12,642 nucleotides of DNA from an uncultured Lachnospiraceae bacterium (GTDB lineage: Bacteria > Bacillota > Clostridia > Lachnospirales > Lachnospiraceae), in NCBI GenBank assembly GCA_900554205.1, contig USGM01000101.1, forward strand, positions 1-12,642, in the 5' to 3' direction. The translations under genes and the position numbers were made by a program. The first letter of the stretch is position 1. Each line of letters begins with the position of its first letter. Shown here one piece after another: positions 7,227 to 12,642 of the stretch. The notes under the pieces were generated by a model. The model was not told the origin of the DNA. It searched no databases and was given only the letters and a program-made list of their open reading frames with translations.

Positions 7227-8831
7227 ATGAGAATTACAAATAAGATCATGCAGCGCAATAACTTATCCAACATTAACACCAACAAGATTTATCAGGATAA
7301 GCTTAGCACGCAGATGTCAACGCAGAAGAAAATCAACAGACCATCGGACGATCCGGTTGTTGCAATCCGCGCGCTGAGACTGCGCAGCAGCGTCACGGAG
7401 GTCACCCAGTATTACAGCAAGAATATCCCGGATGCGGAGAGCTGGCTGAACGTCACAGAGGATGCGCTGAAGAACCTTTCACAGATCATGACGAGCATGA
7501 TTGCACAGTGTACAAAGGGCTCCAATGGGCCGCTGAAGACCGAGGACAGGCAGATCATCCTTGAGCAGCTGAAGGCGCTCGGCGAAGAGGTGTACTCGAC
7601 GGGAGATGCCGATTATGCCGGAAGATATGTCTTCACCGGCTACAGGACGGATACCTCGCTGAGCTTTGAGAAGGAAGAAACTCTGAATTATACTATCACG
7701 GAGCAGCTTACCAGCAAGGACATTGACTCCGTGGTCAAGGTAAACCTGAAAAATGCAAACGGAAAGAGCCTTCTGGATTTAAATTCCAAGAACTTCGCGG
7801 ATGCAGATATGGCTACGGATGAGGAGGCGGTCACCTCTGTAGAGGTACACCGTTTCCGGCTGGCATATGACAGCTGTTCCGGCTACAGCGGCAGACCGGG
7901 TGTGAGCCCCGGCATCAGCTATATTGATGAAAATGGTGTCACACAGACATGGACCGGCTTCATTGATCCGGCTGATCCGGCTGCGGGAGGAGATATCCAG
8001 CTCGTCCATTCCTATGATGATCCCTATACGATGGCGGCAAATGATCCCAATGCCATCATCTATGTTCCGGAGACGGGAGAAATGCTTTTCGGTGAAAACC
8101 GGTATAAGACGCTGATGGGAACGAAGGATGATGACACCACAATAAAGAATGAGGCGGAGATCCGCGTGACCTACGAAAAGTCGAGCTGGCAGAAGGGCGA
8201 CTTGAGACCGCAGCATTATTTTTATTGTGAATCTGACCCCGGAACAGCGGATGCCATTATCTATAATAAGTCTTATCTGACAGACAACGCAGAGCGTCAG
8301 GATATTGAATATGATGTGGGACTGAACCAGACGGTCCGTGTCAATTCAACGGCGGATCAGTGTTTCCAGCACGGCATTGGCAGAGAGGCGGACGACCTTG
8401 TGAACGCCATGCAGGATGTCCTCGATCTGGAGGCAGTTCAGACGAATCTGAAAAAGCTGCTGGAGAAGGCAGAGGAGGGCAGCACCGATGCTGATACCCT
8501 GCAGAAGCAGCTGGATGCGGTGGAAAAGGCTCTGACCTATGCGAAGGATAAGGAGCAGAAGCTCTTTGAGAGGGGTATCACCTCGTTTCAGGGCTATCTG
8601 GACGACGCGAGTCTCTGTATCACCGAGTGCGGTACGAGAAGCAGTAAGCTCTCGCTGGTCAAGAGCCGTATGCAGAACCAGAAGACGACCTTTGAGACCC
8701 TGAAGAGCGAAAATGAGGATATTGACATCACTGAGGTGGCAATACAGTTAAAGAGCGCCGAGCTGACCTATCAGGCGGCTTTGATGGCGACCGGAAAGGT
8801 GAGCCAGACGACACTTCTGAACTTTATATAA
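7227..8831 (+). CDS. flgL: Flagellar hook-associated protein 3, enlarged (FlgL)
   Basis: 534 residues, clearly longer than the roughly 300 of B. subtilis or E. coli FlgL. The start is ATG 7227 with AAAGGCGG upstream. The N-terminus MRITNKIMQRNNLSNINTN, followed by LSTQMSTQKKINRPSDDP (about 26-43), is the flagellin/FlgL D0-D1 signature, and YVFTGYRTDT near 131-140 is the FlgL 'F.G' turn. The C-terminal helix ends DITEVAIQLKSAELTYQAAL and ATGKVSQTTLLNFI. Residues about 150-390 are an inserted, beta-rich outer domain with ISYIDENGVTQT at 230-241. A helical coiled stretch follows at 390-450. FlgL forms the second junction ring between FlgK and the flagellin filament and is exported with FlgN's help. 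Six cysteines lie across the insert and helices, uncommon for this class. The flgL-fliW gap is 20 bases, with no yviE homologue between them. Confidence 0.92.
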   Translation: MRITNKIMQRNNLSNINTNKIYQDKLSTQMSTQKKINRPSDDPVVAIRALRLRSSVTEVTQYYSKNIPDAESWLNVTEDALKNLSQIMTSMIAQCTKGSNGPLKTEDRQIILEQLKALGEEVYSTGDADYAGRYVFTGYRTDTSLSFEKEETLNYTITEQLTSKDIDSVVKVNLKNANGKSLLDLNSKNFADADMATDEEAVTSVEVHRFRLAYDSCSGYSGRPGVSPGISYIDENGVTQTWTGFIDPADPAAGGDIQLVHSYDDPYTMAANDPNAIIYVPETGEMLFGENRYKTLMGTKDDDTTIKNEAEIRVTYEKSSWQKGDLRPQHYFYCESDPGTADAIIYNKSYLTDNAERQDIEYDVGLNQTVRVNSTADQCFQHGIGREADDLVNAMQDVLDLEAVQTNLKKLLEKAEEGSTDADTLQKQLDAVEKALTYAKDKEQKLFERGITSFQGYLDDASLCITECGTRSSKLSLVKSRMQNQKTTFETLKSENEDIDITEVAIQLKSAELTYQAALMATGKVSQTTLLNFI

Positions 8832-8851
8832 GGGAAAGGTAAGGTGTGGAA

Positions 8852-9310
8852 ATGAAGATCAATACAAAGAACTTCGGAGAAGTTGAAATCGCGGATGAGA
8901 AGATCATCACCTTTGAAAACGGAATCATCGGATTTCCGGATCTGAAGAGATTTGCGCTGCTCCATGACGAGGAAAAGGGAGTCAACGTGGGAATCCGCTT
9001 CCTGCAGTCACTGGATGAGCCGGCGTTTGCCATGCCGGTCATGGATCCGCTGATCGTGAAGCCTGACTACGATCCCGAGGTAAATGACGAGCTGCTTGCC
9101 GCGGCGGGAAATATCAACGCAGAAAATATCCTTGTGCTGGTGACGGCTACGATACCGCGCGACCTTACGAAGATGAGTGTGAATCTTCAGGGACCGTTTG
9201 TCATCAATGTGGACGAGCATAAAGCGTGTCAGGTCATTGTCGAGAACAGCGATTACCCGGTGAAGTTCCCTATTTATGACATTCTGCAGGCAAGAAAGGC
9301 TGGTGAGTGA
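8852..9310 (+). CDS. fliW: Flagellar assembly factor FliW
   Basis: 152 residues. ATG 8852 is preferred: MKINTKNFGEVEI is the family's standard opening and AAGGTG lies 5 bases upstream. A GTG at 8846 would add only two residues. The sequence follows FliW throughout: FGEVEIADEKIITFENGIIG, then FPDLKRFALL, a PAFAMPVMDP block, and a central NILVLVTATIP followed by LTKMSVNLQGPFVINV. FliW is a small cytoplasmic beta-barrel protein that binds either flagellin or CsrA. When flagellin accumulates in the cytoplasm it captures FliW, freeing CsrA to repress flagellin mRNA. The gene ends one base before the csrA start, so the two partners are very probably made by coupled translation. Confidence 0.95.
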   Translation: MKINTKNFGEVEIADEKIITFENGIIGFPDLKRFALLHDEEKGVNVGIRFLQSLDEPAFAMPVMDPLIVKPDYDPEVNDELLAAAGNINAENILVLVTATIPRDLTKMSVNLQGPFVINVDEHKACQVIVENSDYPVKFPIYDILQARKAGE

Positions 9311-9311
9311 T

Positions 9312-9539
9312 ATGCTGGCATTATCCAGAAAGAAAAATGAAGCCATCGTGATCAACAACAATATAGAAGTTGCAATCCTCGAGGTAAAGGGCGATCAGGT
9401 CAAGATCGGCATTACGGCGCCGAGGGAGGTGCCGGTATACCGCAAGGAGGTATATGCACAGATTCAGAATGCAAATAAAGAGGCGGTCAGTGTTGATGGC
9501 ATGGAGGCTTTAAAAAATCTGATGGGCAGAACAGAATGA
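9312..9539 (+). CDS. csrA: Carbon storage regulator / translational repressor CsrA
   Basis: 75 residues, starting MLALSRKKNEAIVI. ATG 9312 is one base after the fliW stop, with GGTGA inside the end of fliW as the likely ribosome site. RNA-contact residues of the CsrA dimer are present: Leu4 and Arg6 in the first strand and Arg44 in VPVYRKEVY. Asn55, which in the B. subtilis protein is needed for the response to FliW, is also conserved. CsrA binds A(N)GGA sites, usually in hairpin loops, and blocks ribosome access; in Gram-positives the main known target is the flagellin leader. The C-terminal tail past residue 60 (VDGMEALKNLMG) is longer than in enterobacterial CsrA, as usual for Firmicutes. 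It is the last gene of the first operon, followed by an intrinsic terminator. Confidence 0.96.
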   Translation: MLALSRKKNEAIVINNNIEVAILEVKGDQVKIGITAPREVPVYRKEVYAQIQNANKEAVSVDGMEALKNLMGRTE

Positions 9540-9557
9540 TTTCGGAATAAATGGATG

Positions 9558-9595
9558 CAGGGAAGCAAAAATTTATGCTTCCCTGTTAATTTTTT
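9558..9595 (+). terminator. Intrinsic terminator after csrA
   Basis: CAGGGAAGCA (9558-9567) and TGCTTCCCTG (9576-9585) form a perfect 10-bp stem with an 8-base A/T loop. It is followed by TTAATTTTTT (9586-9595), a strong uridine tract. It closes the flgM-to-csrA operon 18 bases after the csrA stop codon. Confidence 0.93.
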
Positions 9596-9613
9596 CCCGG
9601 GACGTTCCGATAA
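9587..9613 (+). promoter_or_regulatory. Probable sigma-28 promoter for flaG-fliD-fliS-fliT, overlapping the csrA terminator
   Basis: TAATTTTT (9587-9594), an 11-base spacer, and TCCGATAA (9606-9613) reproduce the element spacing of the flgM promoter at 2537-2563 and match 7 of 8 bases of the GCCGATAA -10. The -35 is TAAT rather than TAAA and is made of the T-tract of the preceding terminator. The start site would fall near 9620, leaving about 50 bases of leader before flaG. It is weaker than the first promoter but correctly placed. Confidence 0.75.
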
Positions 9614-9635
9614 ATGCTTTAGAAACGGTAACGTA

Positions 9636-9664
9636 GAAATGGATTTCATACGGAAGTGGAGGGA
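9636..9664 (+). promoter_or_regulatory. flaG leader with three A(N)GGA motifs, a candidate CsrA site
   Basis: The predicted untranslated leader of flaG contains ATGGA (9639-9643), ACGGA (9650-9654) and AGGGA (9660-9664), spaced about 10-11 bases; the last overlaps the ribosome binding site. The first can sit in the loop of a small hairpin, GAAA-TGGA-TTTC (9636-9647), the arrangement CsrA prefers. GGA in the third is expected of any Shine-Dalgarno sequence, so only the first two are informative. CsrA is encoded immediately upstream. Binding is a hypothesis. Confidence 0.35.
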
Positions 9665-9669
9665 GTAAA

Positions 9670-10104
9670 ATGACAGTAGAACCGATTTCGAGCATGATGA
9701 CGGTACAGGCACAGGGAAGTGCAGCAGTAAAGAACCCGATGCCGTCAAAAACAGATGAGACAGAGGCAGGAAGACAGGCAATACAGGCTGCGGACAAGGT
9801 GGATAAGACGACGAATGTTGTGGAGAATTCACAGGAGAAGAGCCTTTTCGGCAATGAAGAGCAGTCGGGGAAGGAGCAGCAGGCTTCCAACGAGCAGATT
9901 CGTAAGGCTGTAGAGCAGATGAATAAGTCCATGGGCAATTCGGAAGCAATCTTCGGCGTACATGAGGGGACGAATCGTGTCACGATCAAGATCGTCGACA
10001 AGAGCACCAAGGAGGTCATCAAGGAGCTGCCGCCTGAGAAGACTTTGGATATGATAGCCAGAATCTGGGATATGGCAGGTATTCTGGTAGATGAGAGACG
10101 TTAA
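9670..10104 (+). CDS. flaG: FlaG family flagellar protein
   Basis: 144 residues. ATG 9670 is preceded by GGAGGGAG at 9658-9665. The C-terminal 50 residues carry the FlaG domain: TNRVTIKIVDKSTKEVIKEL, then PPEKTLDMIARIWDMAGILVD, with the conserved I-(R/K)-x-(L/I)-P and a final amphipathic helix. Residues 1-90 are low-complexity, polar and Gln/Glu/Ser-rich, probably disordered, and vary among homologues. The B. subtilis counterpart (YvyC) is about 110 residues and is likewise the first gene before fliD. FlaG influences filament length and cap behaviour in other species, but its mechanism is not settled. It is the first gene of the second late operon, behind a sigma-28-like promoter. The fliD start follows 12 bases after its stop. 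Confidence 0.88.
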   Translation: MTVEPISSMMTVQAQGSAAVKNPMPSKTDETEAGRQAIQAADKVDKTTNVVENSQEKSLFGNEEQSGKEQQASNEQIRKAVEQMNKSMGNSEAIFGVHEGTNRVTIKIVDKSTKEVIKELPPEKTLDMIARIWDMAGILVDERR

Positions 10105-10116
10105 GGAGGATGTATT

Positions 10117-11664
10117 ATGGCAATGAGACTGAGCGGACTGATGTCCGGCATGGATACGGACAGCATTGTTCAGCAGCTGGTAGAAGCAAAGAAGACAAAG
10201 GTTACGACAGCGACGAATGAGCAGACGAAGCTGCAGTGGAAACAGGACATCTGGAAGGACCTGAACAGCAAGTTAAAGAACCTTCAGACGAAGTACCTGA
10301 ACAACATGCGATTCACCAGCGCTTACGCAAAGAAGACGACCAAGGTGTCCAATTCCAGCGCTGTCAGTGTAATTACCGGTGAGGGCGCGGTAGAGGGTGT
10401 ACAGAGTCTCAGCGTGGATCAGCTGGCAAAGACGGCTTATATGACCGGTAACAAAGTAACCAAGCTTGAGACCGCAGGAACCTCCAGCCCGGATGCATTG
10501 ACGAGGATGAAGGATCTGATGACCTTCGATCAGGATGCGGACGGAAACTATATTTCCAAGAACCTGAAGCTGACACTGGCTGACGGCACGGAGAAGGATA
10601 TTGAACTGACCGCATACACAACGATTTCGGATATTCTGACAGAGCTTAAGGGAGCCGGGCTGAATGCAAACTTTGATGCCGGACAGCAGAGATTTTTCAT
10701 CAGCGCAAAGAGCTCCGGCGCAGACGGCAACTTCACGCTGAGCTCTGACGATGACGGCGTGCTGTCGGCACTCGGCTTGAATATTCCCGCTGAGGGCTCC
10801 GATGAGAAGGGTGCAACCTATGTGACCGGACAGAACGCGAAGATTACCTTGAACAATGCGGAGTTTGAGAGCAAGGACAATGTCTTTGCCATCAATGGAC
10901 TGACCTTTACCGCACTGAGCGAGACAAACGGCGAGAATGTCACAGTGACGACCCAGCAGGACACGGACGGCATCTATGACATGATCAAGAACTTCCTGAA
11001 AGAGTACAACAGCATCATCAACGAGATGGATAAGATGTACAATGCGGATCAGCTCAAGGATTACGAGCCTCTTTCCGATGATGAGAAGCAGAATATGTCC
11101 GAGAGTGAGATTGAGAAGTATGAGCAGAAGATCAAGGATTCCCTGCTCCGCCGCGACAGCACCGTTTACAAGGTCAGCGATGAAATCAAGAAGAAGATGC
11201 GCGAGGGTATTGAGATCAACGGCAAGACCATGTATCTCGCAAACTTTGGTATTGAGACCTTAAGCTATTTCACGGCTGCGAAGAATGAGAAGAACGCTTA
11301 TCATATCGCTGGCGATGCGGATGACTCCGATACCTCCGGAAATGCAGATAAGCTGAAGAGCATGATTGCCTCGGATCCTGAGACGGTTATCAGCTTCTTC
11401 ACACAGCTGTCCCAGAAGGTTTACACGAAGATGAACGACCTTTCGACTTCGGTCGAGGGCTACCGCAGCTTCGGCTCCTTCTATGATGACAAGAAGATGA
11501 AGAGCGATTACGACGACTATACCACCAAGATCAAAAATCTTGAGCAGAAGCTGAATGATTATGAGGATAAGTGGTATGCCAAGTTTGCTTCTATGGAGAC
11601 AGCAATGGCGAAAATGCAGCAGAACACCAGCGCTGTTACCAGCCTGCTGGGCGGCTCTTACTAA
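10117..11664 (+). CDS. fliD: Flagellar filament cap protein FliD (HAP2)
   Basis: 515 residues, about the usual FliD length. The start is ATG 10117 with AAGGAGGA at 10103-10110. The N-terminus MRLSGLMSGMDTDSIVQQLV, then EAKKTKV, is the FliD_N signature, with a coiled region to about residue 65. Residues about 149-210 resemble the flagellin-hook IN repeat (LADGTEKDIELTAYTTISDI followed by an FFISAKSSGADG turn). The C-terminal 50 residues form the coiled-coil FliD_C ending, with NLEQKLNDYEDKWYAKFASM and QQNTSAVTSLLGG. FliD is exported to the filament tip, where a multimeric cap folds incoming flagellin. No cysteine occurs in the whole protein, as usual for axial proteins and in contrast to FlgK2 and FlgL here. 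The fliS gene follows after 21 bases. Confidence 0.96.
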   Translation: MAMRLSGLMSGMDTDSIVQQLVEAKKTKVTTATNEQTKLQWKQDIWKDLNSKLKNLQTKYLNNMRFTSAYAKKTTKVSNSSAVSVITGEGAVEGVQSLSVDQLAKTAYMTGNKVTKLETAGTSSPDALTRMKDLMTFDQDADGNYISKNLKLTLADGTEKDIELTAYTTISDILTELKGAGLNANFDAGQQRFFISAKSSGADGNFTLSSDDDGVLSALGLNIPAEGSDEKGATYVTGQNAKITLNNAEFESKDNVFAINGLTFTALSETNGENVTVTTQQDTDGIYDMIKNFLKEYNSIINEMDKMYNADQLKDYEPLSDDEKQNMSESEIEKYEQKIKDSLLRRDSTVYKVSDEIKKKMREGIEINGKTMYLANFGIETLSYFTAAKNEKNAYHIAGDADDSDTSGNADKLKSMIASDPETVISFFTQLSQKVYTKMNDLSTSVEGYRSFGSFYDDKKMKSDYDDYTTKIKNLEQKLNDYEDKWYAKFASMETAMAKMQQNTSAVTSLLGGSY

Positions 11665-11685
11665 TCTGAAAGGCGGATACGGAAT

Positions 11686-12060
11686 ATGGCATTACCAAAT
11701 GCATATGCGCAGTACAATAACAGCAAGGTTCTGACGGCTTCCCCTGCAGAGCTGACGCTCATGCTCTATGACGGAGCCATCAAATTCTGCAATGTGGCGA
11801 TTATCGCCGTTGAACAGAAGGACATTGAGAAGGCGAATAACAATATCCTGAAGGTGGAGCGGATCGTTGACTATTTCCGTCAGACGCTTGACATGAGCTA
11901 TGAAGTGGCACAGGATTTTGAGCGCGTCTATGCTTACCTCAGCCAGAGACTGGTCGAGGCGAACATCAAGAAGGACAAGGAGATCCTTGAGGAAGTCAAC
12001 CAGCACCTTCATGCGATGCGGGATACATGGAAGGAAGTCATGAAGAGCAATAATAAATAG
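11686..12060 (+). CDS. fliS: Flagellin export chaperone FliS
   Basis: 124 residues, the normal FliS size. ATG 11686 has AAAGGCGG at 11669-11676. Diagnostic features are NAYAQYNNSKVLTASPAEL at the N-terminus, LMLYDGAIKFCN at about 26-37, and the late RLVEANIKKDKEILEEV followed by LHAMRDTWKEVM. FliS is a four-helix bundle that binds the C-terminal D0 helix of newly made flagellin in the cytoplasm, keeps it from polymerising and passes it to the export gate. In Gram-positives it also bridges flagellin to FliW. It sits between the cap gene fliD and a FliT/FlgN-like gene, as in B. subtilis. ACGGA lies at 11679-11683, directly before the start. Confidence 0.95.
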   Translation: MALPNAYAQYNNSKVLTASPAELTLMLYDGAIKFCNVAIIAVEQKDIEKANNNILKVERIVDYFRQTLDMSYEVAQDFERVYAYLSQRLVEANIKKDKEILEEVNQHLHAMRDTWKEVMKSNNK

Positions 12061-12074
12061 AAAGGAAGCCTTTC
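12060..12074 (+). promoter_or_regulatory. Small hairpin covering the ribosome binding site of the last gene
   Basis: GAAAGG (12060-12065) and CCTTTC (12069-12074) are perfect complements separated by AAG, and the right arm ends on the base before the ATG at 12075. The AAAGGA ribosome site is therefore in the left arm. The first base is the last base of the fliS stop codon, so ribosomes finishing fliS would open it; this suggests translational coupling. The 3-base loop is tight, so stability is modest. Confidence 0.45.
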
Positions 12075-12548
12075 ATGGAGAACAGTCTGACTATTTTATC
12101 GGAAAGTCTGGATAAAAAACTGGAGATTCTGCAGAAGGTGCAGGAGTATAATAAGCGGCAGGAGAAGGCTTTTTCGGAGGAGACGATCAGTCTCGATGAC
12201 TTTGATGCGGCGATTGAGGAGAAGGGAAAGCTGATAGACGAGATAAACCGTCTGGATGCCGGATTTGAGACGCTGTATGAAAAGCTTGCCGACGAGCTGA
12301 AAAATAACCGCGAGCGGTATGCTGCACAGATCAGGGAGCTCCAGCAGAAGGTGACTGCGGTCACAGACCTCAGTGTCACGGTTCAGGCTCAGGAGGCCAG
12401 AAACAAGCAGCTTGTGGAACAGTACTTTGCAAAGCGCCGCGCCGGCATCAAGGAGGGCAGAACCTCCTCGAAGGCAGCGTATAATTACTACAAGAATATG
12501 AGCAATGCGAACGCGGTTCCACCGCAGTTCATGGATAGTAAAAAATAA
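12075..12548 (+). CDS. FliT/FlgN-like flagellar export chaperone
   Basis: 157 residues, predicted all-helical and strongly charged over residues 1-110. A conserved-looking tail follows: KRRAGIKEGRTSSKAAYNYY then PPQFMDSKK (about 121-157). The helical FDAAIEEKGKLIDEINRLD segment (about 43-61) resembles the FlgN/FliT core, where a D-x-x-I-x-x-K-x-x-L-I-x-x-I pattern recurs in clostridial members. It stands after fliS, the position of fliT in B. subtilis and enterobacteria, so it may chaperone FliD. In clostridia such proteins are labelled either FlgN-like or FliT, and the sequence alone does not settle which, so no symbol is given. ATG 12075 follows AAAGGA at 12061-12066, 14 bases after the fliS stop. 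It is the last gene before a strong terminator. The chaperone fold is likely; the partner is inferred from context. Confidence 0.72.
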   Translation: MENSLTILSESLDKKLEILQKVQEYNKRQEKAFSEETISLDDFDAAIEEKGKLIDEINRLDAGFETLYEKLADELKNNRERYAAQIRELQQKVTAVTDLSVTVQAQEARNKQLVEQYFAKRRAGIKEGRTSSKAAYNYYKNMSNANAVPPQFMDSKK

Positions 12549-12562
12549 GGAACAAAACAGTT

Positions 12563-12613
12563 GAAAAAATGCTTCTGGGATGATACACTTTCCTTGGAAG
12601 CATTTTTTCTTTT
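12563..12613 (+). terminator. Intrinsic terminator closing the flaG-fliD-fliS operon
   Basis: GAAAAAATGCTTC (12563-12575) and GAAGCATTTTTTC (12597-12609) form a perfect 13-bp stem around a 21-base loop. The right arm carries six T and is followed by TTTT. The A-run on the left arm mirrors the T-run, so it could also stop transcription coming from the opposite side. It begins 14 bases after the final stop codon. The last 29 bases of the window (12614-12642) show no recognisable feature. Confidence 0.93.
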
Positions 12614-12642
12614 ACACAATGTGTGTCTGAAGCGAATCTGAA

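Noticed and set aside
8846..8851. GTG start for fliW
   Set aside because: Adds only two residues; MKINTKNFGEVEI from ATG 8852 matches the family start.
9602..9634. ACGTT...AACGT dyad around the flaG promoter
   Set aside because: Only 5 bp, spans the predicted transcription start so it could not fold in the mRNA, and has no partner elsewhere.
66..12379. Minus-strand open frames across the window
   Set aside because: All lie opposite well-identified + strand genes, lack ribosome sites and recognisable motifs, and look like shadows of the real genes.
1..12642. CRISPR arrays, insertion sequences, tRNA or rRNA genes
   Set aside because: No regularly spaced repeats, transposase-like frames, terminal repeats or tRNA cloverleaf patterns were seen; coding density is continuous and colinear.

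Overview
The window is chromosomal DNA from a motile low-GC Gram-positive bacterium. The best guess is a flagellated member of the Lachnospiraceae (Clostridia). This rests on the gene order flgM-flgN-flgK-flgL-fliW-csrA followed by flaG-fliD-fliS-fliT, the presence of FliW (the Firmicutes-type CsrA antagonist), AGGAGG-type ribosome binding sites and the style of the proteins. The genus cannot be fixed from sequence alone. All genes lie on the + strand.

Layout. Positions 1-513 hold the 3' end of a gene for a degenerate HD-GYP-type (c-di-GMP phosphodiesterase-like) domain. Positions 585-2519 encode an unusual membrane protein with a charged coiled-coil N-terminus, a membrane hairpin, an SGNH-hydrolase-like domain and a C-terminal region resembling the ILEI/FAM3 fold. 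A near-perfect sigma-28 (sigma-D) promoter at 2537-2563 then starts the first late flagellar operon: flgM, flgN, two consecutive flgK-like genes, a long flgL, fliW and csrA. It ends at a strong intrinsic terminator at 9558-9595. A second sigma-28-like promoter, whose -35 lies inside that terminator's T-tract, starts the second operon: flaG, fliD, fliS and a FliT/FlgN-like chaperone gene, closed by a 13-bp-stem terminator near 12563-12612.

How the genes work together. FlgM holds sigma-28 until the hook is complete. Its export frees sigma-28 to transcribe these same operons. FlgN and the FliT-like protein are export chaperones for hook-associated and cap proteins, and FliS chaperones flagellin. 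FlgK and FlgL form the hook-filament junction, FliD the filament cap. FliW and CsrA form the partner switch that couples free flagellin to flagellin mRNA translation. Flagellin itself is not in the window, although in Bacillus subtilis hag sits exactly between csrA and the flaG-fliD block.

Most of the window is a conserved late flagellar cluster. The less ordinary parts are the fusion membrane protein at 585-2519, the two divergent FlgK paralogues, a motif shared between FlgK1 and FlgL, cysteine-containing axial proteins, the terminator/promoter overlap, and a flaG leader that looks like a possible CsrA target.
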